Notes: a model not told the origin generated them from the sequence alone. A DNA stretch of 64,000 bases from Tetraselmis striata (GCA_006384855.1 VCJN01003129.1:52580-116579); one strand, 5' to 3'. Shown: positions 1-12,215, counted from the stretch's first letter. A program made the numbers and translations.

Positions 1-651
1 ACTGTACTCAGAATGATCGAGGTAAGTAGGATAGTATTGCACTGCCTTGTTGAGGGTGGTAGCCACGCCAGGACTCTCGTGGTCGGAGATAGGTGTCGCT
101 CCGCCACCGACGATTGCCTGCCAGTTGACGGATCCTGTGTCGGTAGAGTTGCTGAAGTACAATTCATACTGGACATAAGGGTAGTCGACGGATGAGCCGC
201 TTAGATTGATCTGTGGGACAGCGGAGACGTCGAATAGGTGAACGGGCTGGGCTACAACGCCTCCAGCCACTAGCTCTGCCGAACGTAGCTCATTATTGCC
301 GTTCCCGCGACGCCAAGCACCGTAATTCCTAAGAGTAAACACAGAGCGACGTAGTGTGTTGCGAAGCAGCTTGTTCGCACGACGACGTGAGGAGATCCGC
401 TTTCCGTATCGAGCTCTAATGCGCTGATAGTCGTTTCCGGTTTGCGGGCAGTATTGGTACTTGGCATTTTGTTTTGTCTTAGTGTTAGATGAAGATGCCT
501 TGAACTTCTTATACACACCTGCCGCCTGCTTGCCTAGGGCTGCGCCTGTACGAACAGCGTTGGCCATACGACCGACCTGTCTCCAGGAGTTCGTGTTGTA
601 ACCAGGGAGCTTGCGCTTCTCAGACTGCTGAAGGCGGCGACGGTAGGGCAT
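1..651 (-). CDS. Capsid-like protein of a CRESS ssDNA virus, partial (endogenous viral element)
   Basis: The minus-strand frame is open from an ATG at 651-649 to the window edge, 217 codons with no stop, so the C-terminus is missing. The first 60 residues and residues 75-120 are rich in Arg and Lys (for example the runs PYRRR and ISSRRRANKLLRN). The rest is polar and beta-prone with Gly, Ser and Thr, as in small jelly-roll capsids whose basic N-terminal arm binds DNA. It starts 23 bases after the stop of the Rep-like gene on the same strand, which is the main reason for calling it a capsid. I see no diagnostic capsid motif, so the assignment rests on composition and neighbour. No intron signals are evident and the frame is undamaged in the visible part. 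Alternative: another basic DNA-binding protein. Confidence 0.6.
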   Translation of the reverse strand, partial: MPYRRRLQQSEKRKLPGYNTNSWRQVGRMANAVRTGAALGKQAAGVYKKFKASSSNTKTKQNAKYQYCPQTGNDYQRIRARYGKRISSRRRANKLLRNTLRRSVFTLRNYGAWRRGNGNNELRSAELVAGGVVAQPVHLFDVSAVPQINLSGSSVDYPYVQYELYFSNSTDTGSVNWQAIVGGGATPISDHESPGVATTLNKAVQYYPTYLDHSEYS

Positions 652-674
652 TGTATAATTTACATTTGAGATAT

Positions 675-1405
675 TTATTCATCCATGGCGGTGTTGTCCT
701 CGATAGCTTCGTCCTCTGCCCAGAGAACTAGATCCTTGTCGGCGGTGGTTTCCATCACACGCCACCTATCGGGAGACATCAGATTGAAATCTGGGAGGCT
801 GTTGGTGAACACGAAAATCTGAGGGCGATCAAATCTAATCTTCTTCCCCTCATAACGCTTGTCATACGCGAGGCCATTCTTCAGTGTCTCGAGTCCAGAG
901 TAAAACTCTCCAAGCTTGTCTTTCTTCATGCCACGTGGCATATCCACCATGTAACACGGGTAGACTTTGAAATTCATAATAAACGCCATGATGTCCTCCA
1001 TCAGACGAAAAGGTGGGATTTCAAAAGCCAGACCTTCATACTCCAGATATTCGCACATGATACTCTTGCCGAGATTGCCACGGACGTCGTAAATAATGTT
1101 GATGTGTCGGTCGTCAAGCTCCTCGCACATATATAGCTTTAACCTTGGACTGCCAAGGGTAGAACTCCTCCTTCATAAACGAGCGGAGTTGACGGGTCAT
1201 GACCTTCACTTCATCGCGATCGCTCCAAGGTCCTTCCACACGGGTGTCCAGCTTAGAGACGTAAAACGCCTCGCCGGTACAAGGGTTGGATGTTGGTTCG
1301 CAGTAGTTCGGCAGATCCACAGGGAGGTTGCCTTCTGCGTACTGCTTCTTCCAAAGAGTCTTAAGTTCTCCGACACGCCTCTTCTTCTGTTTATAACGGG
1401 CGCTT
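675..1405 (-). pseudogene. CRESS-virus Rep-like protein, 5'-truncated and frameshifted
   Basis: Reps of circular ssDNA viruses nick the origin with a HUH endonuclease and unwind DNA with an SF3 helicase. The helicase part (about 151 residues, 675-1130) shows Walker A GNLGKS (residues 18-23), a Walker B-like stretch ending in Asp 63 (YMVDMPRG), motif C ending in Asn 110 (IFVFTN) and then SPDRW. Upstream, 1114-1405 in another frame holds the linker typical of these proteins (VEGPWSDRD, then FYPWQ). The two parts are separated by a one-base frame change near 1114-1135. The HUH motifs are absent: the frame closes upstream of about 1405 without an ATG. It is therefore a decayed viral copy, in Rep-then-Cap order on one strand. 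The family call is secure, but the exact viral family is not. Confidence 0.85.
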
Positions 1406-1430
1406 CACTGGAATAACGGGCAAAACAAAA

Positions 1431-1488
1431 TGAGCCACGCTCCTTTTCTTTTTATAGGACTCTTGGCTCATGTGGCTCAATTGGCTCA
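1431..1488 (-). promoter_or_regulatory. Iteron-like repeats and TATA box upstream of the Rep-like gene
   Basis: On the plus strand TGGCTCA occurs at 1464-1470, 1473-1479 and 1482-1488, spaced exactly 9 bases apart, and its reverse complement TGAGCCA lies at 1431-1437. A TATAAAAA box reads on the minus strand at 1449-1456, between the direct copies and the inverted copy, pointing at the Rep-like gene. Tandem short repeats beside the rep promoter are the usual Rep-binding iterons of CRESS viruses. I see no clear nonanucleotide stem-loop nearby. Confidence 0.6.
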
Positions 1489-3260
1489 TTTGTTCTTCTT
1501 AAGTCCTTTTCACAAGTATAGTACCTCTTACGTGTACAAACCCCGAATCCCCGATTGTTAAATCTTTGCTTAAGCTGTTTCACGACATGGATTACCTGTA
1601 CAGGGACCGTTACCGATAGTAGTTCTTTACAGATGTTTCGTAACGCCTAAGGTACCCGTACGGTAGGTCCCGAAGTCCCGAACTCGCTCCAGGTACCGGG
1701 ACCAGTGCCCGCGCGCGCGGCGCGGGATGCAGGCCCCTTCCGATCGAGCGGCTGTTGATCTTTTATAGTACTTAGTGCTTTTTTTGGTGGTGGATTTTTT
1801 GCTGCGCGTCGTCGTAGCAGATATATGATGACAATCGCCATTGATAATTATTGAACGTACGGGTACGGTCTGTATTGGGCGTGGCGCAGGCACCACGCAT
1901 CCTTTGCCTGTGCACCCGTGACCATTCTAGTCGCTGCCAGCAGCAGCACCGGCGCTAAGGTCATAGGTCACCCTTATCTGACACAGGGCTGGTAATATCT
2001 CCTCTCGCTGCCGCGCACAAGGGCACGGCGTCTGACTGGCACCGCTTGTCGCCCGTGGTGGCCGCGGAGCGGCGGAGCCCTAAGTTCGTGCGATTGCGGG
2101 AACTCTGACAGCAATGCAGGAGCGGTACCGAGGGGCCACGTGCCAAATGCGGCCCCAGTACTTCCAGGCATCGCTCATTCTACTACTAATATCGTTTTCA
2201 AAGGCTGTGGAAGGCAAGGGGACAGGCTGTACCGGACAGTCCGGCGGTGCTTGGGCTGAGGTACGCCGGAACCGGCAGAACCCACTCACGCAACCGTCCC
2301 GCCTGCGACCTTGAACTGAACATTCGACATCGCCACGGGTGCGCTACTGCTACCAAAGCGGTATGCATGTACTGGCGGTGTGAATTACCCTGCAAGCAGT
2401 ACCGGTACGGTAGCCAATTCACTAGATATTTGCTGGTAGTAGCGGGAGCCACGTACGCCGGGGCCCCATGTGGCCTCATTTTCAAGTACTGCGCCGGAAC
2501 TGAAATTAAAACGGGAGCGCTGCCGGCCGTACCAGGTGCGCCATCAGCATTTCGCCCGAGAGGGTGCTGGAGCATTTCACATATTTATATAACTGATGTT
2601 ACAGCCCAAGGACGAGCGTACGCGCCGGGCAGCAGCCAGCGACGGCGGCCCGTGGGGTGGTGCATTAGTCATGTCGCTTCCTGTACTGTTCGTTCCATCG
2701 TCGCAGTACGGACGATAATTCTTACTTCGACGATGGGGCTCTGATGGGCCCCGTATCTGGCTCTACAGTACCAGTACCAATATCCCGGACTGACGGCACC
2801 GGTACCGGTAGCGCAGGAAAGTGATGGCGAGTGCAGTGGGCAGCGCCGGATGAGAGGATACGATGCTGACCTGCTACCACCAGCGACTAAATTATAATCC
2901 TTATCAGGCCGCGACTACGACGATGATAAATGAGTATCACAGAACCCGCAGTCGTACGCAATGTTGTACGAGGTACATGGTATGTTTATATGTACTACAG
3001 GACGCAAAACAGCAGCAGGGACACAGGTACGAATCCGTGAGAACGCTGCACGCCACAGCATGGCAACAAACCATTTTCTTCAGTGTGCGGGCTCAGCCTT
3101 GTGCACCCTCTAACTTGCAGCCCATGCATGCCCTTGCAGCATCATCCTCTCTGCCCTTCTTCCCCCCCCCCCCCCCCCCCCCTCCCGGGGCGGGCGCAGC
3201 TTGACTCTCCACGCTGTTCCCCCACAATGACATGTGTACCCCGCTCTCATTTGGGCACAG
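1489..3260. other. Intergenic stretch, no gene recognised
   Basis: Short frames are present on both strands but none has recognisable protein character. The sequence is rich in GTAC-containing words and ends with a poly(C) run at about 3163-3182, just before the first exon I can support in the downstream gene. The first exon(s) of that gene (start codon, signal peptide) probably lie here but cannot be placed. Confidence 0.5.
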
Positions 3261-6200
3261 GGCATCTGTACCATTGATGCAAACGGCGCGCGGAGCAGCT
3301 CGTGCAAGCCCTGCTTAGTGGGTGATGAGTGGGACGCACTCCGAGCGAAGCTTGGCACGCAGCATGTGGCTGGAAAGCGGAACTCCAGGATCAATGTGGG
3401 GGTGGCAAACTGGAACAGCGCCACCATGCTGTATTCCGTCTTCCGCATCATTGCTGAGGTAACGAAAGCCGCTTGTGCGGCGCATGCTCTTGGGCATGAT
3501 GATCCGCAGGGTCTGTTGCATGTAGGCAGGTGGCCGAGCTGGGTGGGAGGGCCCACATAATTTCTACCACAGGCCCGCCGCCATGGTCAACGCCCTGAGA
3601 ATGGCATATCTACGCGCTGATGGAATAGAGGCACGCGCAGGAACTTCTCGGGTACAGCAACATTGTGAGCATTGCCAACGGCGGGGAGATGACGGAGGAG
3701 ACAGCCAACCCGGACTGCAAGGTGAGACGGAGGCCGGATGCTGGTGGAATCGGACATCCGCATGGGTGCTTGCGGTAGCAAGGGCTTTCCTGCACATGGA
3801 AGGGGCATACTTACATGGTTTCCCCCCCTCGCAAGCCCGCATCTTTGACGCATTCATGCAGGTTGTCCTACACACGCGGAACTTTGCTGCACACACCCCC
3901 GAGCCACCCATTTCACTGCATGCCTGTACTCCTGCATGTGCCCTGGGGATAGGCGATTTTCCTGGAGGCATGGAATGGCGGCAGCGACATGGAGCTGCAG
4001 CGCCGGCTGATAGAGGACGACCGCATCATCCTCACCAACTACCTGGGCGCTGCGGGCCATGAGACCCTCTACGTGCCCGCCTACATGCCATTCATCTCCT
4101 CGCACTACCGCTCGCTGCACGAGAACATTGTGCAGCTGATGCCGGACGGGAAGCTGGTGGAGGCCATGGACAACTTTGTGCGCGACGGCACGGTCGGCAT
4201 CGCCAACCTGACAGAGTTCTTCGACACGGACGCCTACGGCTGTGATGCCATCAACACCGCCTCATGGAATGTGTCCCAGTGCGTGGCGGGCCGCTGGTAC
4301 GTCCCGGACATTCCCCCGACTCCCGCCACACGCCACAGCCCCCCCCTGTGTGGTCAACACGAGGTGCCATCATCCACTGCCTTCTCCTTCACCAGCCTAG
4401 CATGTAGACGCGAGGCGCCCTGTCCGGTGTATTAGGATACATCCTGAGGCGCAGTAATGCTGTGTCGTAGGTACCCAGAGCGATGCGGCACTACGTTCCC
4501 GTCATCCCACTGCGCAGAAGCCTACATTCCCAATGCCGTATGGTCCTCCGGTATGCGAGACGCGCAATCTCTCTTCCGTCGCCATCCCTCTCTTGTGCAC
4601 GCTTGCGCATGCGCGTGGCGGTCCCCGCCCTTCCGGCGCTGCATGCTGCATGACTAAGCCCGGTGATTTTCGCCGATGTGATTGCAGGTATTTTTGAGTC
4701 TGCTATTGACAATCTCGGGCTCAACTTCAGTGTCGTCTACACGGTGCAACCTGCACCGCATGCGCCGCCGCTAGATTGCCAACCTTTGTCTCCTCTCCTG
4801 CCGCATGCCGTTCAATTTAGCTTGCGTTTATAGTGGTTTTTGCGCCTGGTTGGTGCATGGTTTGCGCTCACAGCCACAATTTTGGCATTGCAGGGCTACG
4901 ATGGGCTGCTGGAGGTCGTCAAGGAACGGCATGAGCAACAGGCTGGCATGGTGTACTACTGGTGAGGCCGTGGCCAGTGGCGCAGCTGCAGCTGCGGCGT
5001 TGAGTCCCGATGAGCTGACATCCCACCCTGCCCTGCGGCTGACAGGTGGGAGCCGGACCCGCTACACGTCCGCTACCCGTCGGCCAAGCTGATCTTGCCT
5101 CCAAACTCGCCCGAGTGCGAGGACAAATACCATCCCGATCCCCTCCTCTCGGGGTCGGACTGCGACATGGGGAAGCTGCTGCTGCGCAAGTTCATCCATA
5201 CCGACCTCCGCAACTCGGAGCCTGACTTGTACAATCTCTGGGAGAAGTTCCAGGTCGGCGAGCGCATAGCATCGTGCTCAACCGAAGGCTGACGTTGAAT
5301 GCATGCGCGCTGCCGGGGTGGGTGGGGAGGGTGCTGCCCCGGGGCGCCTGCACTGAATTTGCATCACCCAACACGATGCAGTTCAGCACGGAGGAGATAT
5401 ACGAGATCATGGCGCTGCAAGAGGCCGGCGGCGGCCCCTTTGGCTTCGAGGACGCCGCCTGCGAATTTCTCAAGAGCGACAGCTCCGTCAACTGGCAGTC
5501 CTGGCTGTCCATCACCGACTTTTGCAGCAGCAACGGCCCCAACTATGAGTGGCAGGAGGACTTGAAGAAATGCACGGCACTGGTGGACCGGGCGAGCTGC
5601 ATTCCTGGCCAGTGAGCTCCCTGCCACCAAGATGGCCAATAGTCTCAACTGCGCTGACGGTGCTAAGGGGTTGTGCTTGCTTCCAGGGGCCCCGCTGAGT
5701 CTTTTGCTTGCAATTCGCTTAGTAAGACAGGTGTTGCAAGTTGTGCCGCCCGGTGCCCCATTGGCAATCGACACATACCATAGAATTAAATACGGTCCGC
5801 AGGGACAATAGTAGTGAAAGGTTTGGACCTTGTTGTCGGAGAACTCGTGCTGTTTTCATGTTTTATTCTGACTTATTTCTCCGTTTTGATAGTTTGCCCT
5901 TTTCGCAGGGGGTTCGAGAACATTATTCATCCGCATACGGTTTGTGTTTGGACGTTACATTCCGTGCAATTAAATGCAAGTCGCGGGACCCAAAAATAAT
6001 CAATCGTTTTGTACCTTAGCGTCGGAATATTTGTGATGTATTTGTGCCATATTCTGATTTCTTCGCGGACTGTTTCTGTTCGTACAATAAGGTGTATCTG
6101 TACAGAGCGGTTGATATTATATACGCATGCCGACACGGTGGTAAGACCACCGATAATACGAACCTGCTGCCTGCCTGCCAGACGTCAAGTCGGGCAAAAA

Positions 6201-9200
6201 TATAGCGGAGCTATAACAGAACTTCCTGCAGGTCGCATGCAAGCCCAGTTTCAGGCTTTTAGTAAGGGTCCGCATTGGTGCGCCGGCACTCGTGTGTATG
6301 TGGTGGTGGACCGGAGACAGTGTGCTGACGCACAGACGGGCCGGCCCCGGCCTTCCACCTTGGGACCGCAGGTTCTTTGACGCGGAGGAGGAGAGCTGCA
6401 AGCAGTGCCCGCCCGGGCACTTCACCGACGCGTCGGGGCTGACGGAGTGCTTCCCGTGCCCCGCCGGCTCAACCTGCTCCGAGGAGGGCTGCCCCAAGTG
6501 CACGCTCTGCCCCGCCAGCACTTACAGCGACGTGCCGGCCGCCCTGAGCTGCGTCACCTGTCCGCGCAACACCCACACCTACACCCTTGAAGGCGCGGAC
6601 GCCATCGGCCGGTGCGCCTGCCGCGAGGGCTTCTACCGGCGCGACGGCCGCAGTGGGGCGGAGTGCTACCCGTGCCCTGAGGGCGGCCGCTGCCTGGGCG
6701 GCGTGTTCCTTCCGCACGCGCAGCCCGGCTACTGGGGCGACTGGGCGATGGTGGTGGCGGAGGGGCTGCCGGACAGCAAGGAGGCGTCCGTTGCCATCAG
6801 CACGCAGCTGTTCCACTCGTGCACGCAGCCTGCAAGCTGCAACGGCTGCTTTGGTCCGGAGGCGGAGCTGCTCGGAGACGACGCCGTCCACGAGTGCCGC
6901 ATGGAGCAGAACAACATCTGCACCGCGGCCTACGCGGGCGTCATGTGCCACTCGTGCGCCCCCGAGCACTTCTCCATCCAGGGGCAGTGCATGGCCTGCC
7001 CCCCATGGGCTGGCTTTTCACCCTTAGCTGCCTCGCCCTCATCGTTGCCCTCTGGTACATCATCAATCGGTGCGGCGCCCTCTCCCATGCCCAATGCCCG
7101 CCTCCCCTGCCTGCGCTGCACCATTGCCACACAGTGCTGCCTCTGTGCCGTACAGACACTACGTGCATCTGTTCGGTGCTGACACCAATCTGCTCCAAAA
7201 CAGTGTTGTCGCCAACGAGTACGACGCCGTGGACCTGCTGCTGCTTTACTTTCAAAACGCATCGACCGTGTCCACGTTTACGCTGGGCTGGAGCAAGCTG
7301 CTGGTCACTGTGCCCTTCCTCGTGCTGGCGATCGTCAACTTCGACGTCACCTACATGTCGTGGGACTGCCTGCTGCCAATGCAGCACTCCCCGGTGCTCA
7401 GCTACGGCTTTGGTTTTGTGCTGCAGCTGGCGCTGCCTGTCCTTCTGGCTGCTGTCAACTACGTGTACTACCGGCTCCTCCGGAATGTTCAGCCGTCTCG
7501 GAGGTGCTGCGTGGCCCAATCTCGCGCCCAGAAGCTACACCTGAACAGGACGTTTGGCCTCTGGCACCGCCTAAGCAGTGGCATGACTAAGTGCCTTTGT
7601 TGGTGTCCTTCGCTCGCAGTTTTCAAAGGCAGCCTGGAGGAGGTGGCGGACAATGCGGTGGCGTCCACCGGCGCATTTGCCAACCTCGTGATCCACACCG
7701 TCACGTTCAAGTGCCTCGAGCCCATGATGTGCATACAGATGCCTGGCCAGCTGTCGGTGCTCCGCGCAGGTGGGCATGCCCCTCCGCAGTCATGTGGCTG
7801 TGCACGCCCGGCAGCGCCGCATGCAATTCAGCCCACACCCACGGTCATTTTACTGCTGAGCAGTCATGACCATGCCGGCCGGGCGGCTTCCACTGACATG
7901 ACCGGTTGCCCCGCAGCGCCCGGGATCCCCTGCTGGGAGAGCAACCACATACCCTTTGTGGTGGTCGGATTTCTGGGCCTGCTGTTCTACACCGTTGGCG
8001 TCCCTGTGGCGTGTGTGGCGATACTCAACTACGGCGCAAAGCACAACTTGCTCCGGTGACCCCCCCCTCTCCTAACGATCAGCACCATCTAATCTGCAAT
8101 CCAGCGCATAGCGTTTCCTGTCGGCAATCATGGCCGCATGCCAGAGGCCAAAGAACACACGCAGCCTGAAACTTTCTGCTGCTCCATGTACGTCTGCAGG
8201 ACGACGCGCTTTCAGCGCCGGTGGGGTTGGCTCTACCTGCGGTACCCCCCCCCCCCCCCCACCCCCCCCTGCCCCCCGAATTGCAATGGTACCTCCTCAC
8301 GGACGAGTGGTATGGGTACATGCTCTGACGCGCCCCCTCCCGCGCAACTTTCCGCAGCTACGAGCGAGATTGGTTTTACTGGGAGCTGCTCATCATGGGC
8401 CGGCGCTGCCTGCTGGTGGGCGTGAGCGTGGTGGCCGCGATGGAGCCGGCGAGCATCCAGGTGGTGCTGGGCGCAGGCATCTGCGTGACTGCCATGACAG
8501 TGGTAAGCTGCGCTGCCCATCCTGGGCAAGAAGGGAAGATGATGCCACCAATGCAGGAATAGGGCGAGGAGCATGGCCCGATCGGCGTGCACCCGAATGT
8601 AGAACGTTGCCTATCGAATTATATGTTGGATTGTGTTCATTGGATTACATATCTTATATGCGTACACATGCATCCATCCGTACATACACACATACATACA
8701 TCTATATAGACATACATCTATGCATATATATAGTCAGTCAGAAAAGGTGTTTTGCGTTTATTGGATTATGAATAATTGGATTAGAACAATAGGATTATCT
8801 TTATTGGATTAATTAGCACATATATACATATGATATAAACATGCATACATGTATACCTCCAGATATAGACAGAAATATATCCTTACATAGTCAGAGTCAG
8901 AAAATGCTTTTGCCCCACTGCAACAATAGCACTTGCATCCATGGAGCATTTAGTATTCCACACAGCTAATACGCAACCTGCTGCTGCAGCATTTTTACGC
9001 GCGCCCCTTCATTCATGAGGGATTGGACCGACTGGAGATGTTCTCGCTGATTTCGCTAATGGTCATCATTTTCACCGGTGCGACACGACCCTACCCGCCC
9101 TCCCCTCGTCCTCCTTGCCGTGCACACATTATTTGCTCACATGCACAGATGCGTGCGCGGGCTGTTATGAAATACCATGTGCCGTAATTCCGACAGGTGT

Positions 9201-11782
9201 CTTGTTCTCGGATGACGCTGGCCGGCTGCGCTTTTCTTCATGGGACACTGTGGCGACTGGTGCCCCCCCCCCCCCCCCCCCCGCCCCCCGCCCCCTTGCG
9301 CCTCTACCCATCCACCTTCATTGCCGCCCCTGTAGCATTGCTGCCCAGAGGGCACCCTGCGCTGCATGGATGTCAGAAGGCGCCGCTCTTTGGATGTGAA
9401 TACGCTGCTGCATGCTGTCTGTACGCTGAGCGCTGTGGCACTGTGCGCGCGCAGCCCTCACCCTACTGGCCATCCTGGGCTGCATCGTGCTTGCGGCGAC
9501 AATGGTGTACCAAAACGTGCGCGAGCGCACTGCCATCCGGACGGTGTCGCGCCGGATGCGGCGCGCGTTGCACCACGCCCTTCACGCGCACTGCGGAGGT
9601 GGTACTGGCTCGCAGAGCAAGATGAGCAAGATGAACGTGTTGACTGTGGTCAAGGCCGCCGTTGGGAAGCGGCACGCCAACGTAGGTGAACACTGGGGGG
9701 ATGCGGTCAGCGCCTCGGGTGAGATTGTGCCAGATGGCAGCGACGGCATACAGGCAGAGATCCGTGCGTTGCTGGACGCTGAGGAGCTGGAGCTCCACGA
9801 GACTCTGGACGTGCACCAAATTGTCCGCTGGATGGAGAACCTATCCATTAAGGTACGCTGATGAGTGTCGCAACACGTGCTCTGCGCCTGCCTCACTCGG
9901 CCAGTCACGACAACAGTGCCGCCATTGGTGACACCATACACTTGAATAACATCCACGTTGGCCGCGATCTGGCAATCGATTTCTGCTAGGATAGAATTGA
10001 TTCGAGCAGCGCCTTCAGCTTTGGAAGCTGGCAGGCAAATGGGCGCTTGGTGCTGTACATATTTGGAAACATAGGGAGGGGTAGCGAAGCAGAGGAAGGG
10101 GGCGGCTGGTGATGGTGTGAGGGTGGGGGTGGGTGGGGCGGGGGGAGGGGGGGCATCTTGGTGCTCTGAAAGGGAGAGCCTGTAGATACAGCACTACGCT
10201 GGCTGCATACTTGAATAGGAGTTCTGGTGAAGTCAGCCCCCCCCCCCCCCCCCCCCCTTCCCCTCTGCAGGGGGTCACACTTGCGCAGTCCATGCGGAGT
10301 ATAATGGGCTCAGCAAGGAGTCTAAGCCCGAGTCTCAGCAACTCGGAGGTAGAGCCAGCAACGCAAGTCTCCCACCGGCGCGGCTCGCAGGCAATGCTGG
10401 ACTCCGCAGCTTTCGACAGCCACAGCCAGCACGGCGTGCTCAGATTCTGGCTGGCCAACCACTGGCTGGCGGCCCTCATGTCTGACAGCTCGCCCGTCAG
10501 CTGCTACAGCTCCCGCAACTTTTCGCGCTTCTTCGCCAACCTCATCCAGCAGAATCCCTTCCTGATTGACCACCTGCTGTTTTCCTCCGGCGAAGAACTC
10601 GTCCGCGCCAAGGTACGGGCCATTGACCAGCACCCCGCAACTAGCCCCCCCCCCCCCCTGGCGCTCTCATGTGACTGACCTCCTCCCCGCGGGTGCAGGC
10701 TGCCGTCAACGACCTGAGGGAGGCACAGGTATTCCACACCACGCAGGGGCGGCTGGCGCCAATGGTGTCTGAAAAGGACCGGGGCTCCTTCCTGGCGTGG
10801 CTCACCATTGCGGACGAGTCCCAGATCGAAGTTGTGAGGTACGCCCAGCGGCCACTCTTGTGTCCCATGGGATGTCCGGACGCATGCCATGCTCCAGGGC
10901 AGGCGGGCATGCACAGCGTGCCGGCTCGCTGACACCGCTCTGATTCCCTCACTCCGTTTATTGCGCAGAAACCTCATGGTGGATATCTACCGTGACAGCC
11001 ACGATGGCAACCATCCCCTGAACGATTCCAACGATCCTTCATGGAGGCAGCGAATGTTAGTCCTCGACCCCCCCCCCCCCCCCCCCCCGCCGGCCTCGCC
11101 CTGCCCTCTCACACACACACACACTTGTCCCCTGCCCTGGCCCGGACGGTGGCACCTCAACCCGCTGGCACCCAGAGAATTAGCGCCCGGACTTAGTGGC
11201 GACCCTGCTGGTGATAGGGCCGCGCCTCTCAACCATGAAGACGCGGAGCAACCGCGCGGGACGTCCATGTTCTCCACTGCGATGAAGCTGTCTGCGGCCA
11301 CAGTGGCGCCTGCCCCGCAGTGCGACAAGGTGCCTGCCTGCACTCCCCCTGCCCTTTCAAAGGACCCCCCCCCCCCCCCCTCCCCCCCTTTCCCCATGCC
11401 TCCGCCTGCCGGCAAGAGTTCTATCCATACAAACACCGCCCTGGTTGTTCAAGGAAACAGCCATGTCAGCCATGGAAGCCATGTGCGCTGCAATGGGCTC
11501 TCACTGTGCCGCGCTCGCTCACAGGGGGCCGGGGATGGGGAAGGGGAGGCCGGCCACAAGGACGATGACAGCATACAAGCTGAGCCGGCCGGTGCCCATG
11601 CCAGCAGCAGCGCTACCGCCTCTGCCGAAGCGAAGATGACGCGCTCAGAGACTGCCCAAGTCAGCGGGATGCGGAAGATGATCTGCCGCTCGCAGCTGTC
11701 CCGGCTGGGCGCCGAGCTGCGCGCCATGGCCAACGTCGGCTCGGAGCTCGAGGACTACTTGCGCTCTAAGCTGGGCCAGTGA
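3261..11782 (+). CDS. Multi-exon receptor-like protein: betaine-type binding domain, GCC2/GCC3 Cys-rich repeats, multi-pass membrane region
   Basis: About 22 GT...AG exons join in phase, about 1,440 residues visible. Exons 3261-3458, 3641-3721, 3953-4296, 4471-4550, 4688-4743, 4894-4961, 5046-5253 and 5382-5611 give an OpuAC-like glycine-betaine/proline-binding fold (INVGVANWNSA, then LLGYSN, LEAWNGG, LYVPAYMP). Exon 6372-7069 adds Cys-rich GCC2/GCC3 repeats (ESCKQCPPGHF, CPCPEGG-type) and the first membrane span. Exons near 7156-7503, 7612-7769, 7917-8055, 8200-8241, 8358-8502, 8990-9077, 9197-9259 and 9455-9852 carry further hydrophobic spans, including the RDWFYWELL...RR motif seen in algal GCC2 membrane proteins. 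Exons 10271-10612, 10699-10838, 10969-11055, 11176-11329 and 11525-11782 form a Ser-rich, probably cytoplasmic tail ending at TGA 11780-11782. The start codon is not found. A C-run at 6999-7004 is one base short for the frame. Role inferred: cell-surface sensor of a small osmolyte. Confidence 0.8.
5788..6090 (+). repeat. Dispersed repeat inside the receptor intron, two diverged copies; third copy at 35240-35400
   Basis: Within the 760-base intron 5612-6371, two stretches share the order CAATTAAAT.., CGCGGGACC.., TTTTGTACC.., ATTCTGA..TTTCT. One starts near 5788 and the other near 5968. A third, better-kept version lies at 35240-35400, including ATAATCGATTGTTTTG and ATTCTGACCTATTTCTCC. No coding capacity is seen. 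They look like fragments of one dispersed element. Confidence 0.5.
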
Positions 11783-12215
11783 TCAGCACAGCGGCAGAGG
11801 AGTGGCACCGACCGCGGCTGTTTCTGGAGGCACTGCGGCAGCGGCTGTCGATGCCTGCGGGCATGCATGGATTCCCTGCAAGTATGCCGCTCGGATGATG
11901 ACTTGGTTGCAGCAAGGTCTTGAGGACGAGCTGGACCCTCCCCGAGCGACGCAGCAGGCCGGCGGATGCAGCTTTGGCCTCAGATGCCTTGTCAGGTTCA
12001 GTGCTTACAGTCGATCATGTACAGCCGGCAGAGAGCCACGTACCGTGCTGTCTGCTAGAAAGGCCTCTAACCATACTTAATATTACGGCGCTAAGAATAT
12101 GAATATAAGACATCGCTTGGTGAAATGTACATTTTCCCGACCTGGAAGCATGAAGTGCAGCGCCGGAATCGCAGCCGCGGCATTCCCTCCCTGCGCCATC
12201 CATCCGGCGCAGCCC
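11783..12215. other. 3' flank between convergent genes
   Basis: Between the receptor stop codon (11782) and the stop of the minus-strand coiled-coil gene (12216) I see only short frames. This is expected to hold the two 3' untranslated regions. No repeat or RNA gene is recognised. Confidence 0.5.

Noticed and set aside
3110..3204. Proline-rich proteins predicted across poly(C)
   Set aside because: The proline runs are translations of intronic poly(C) tracts here and at about 15 other places.
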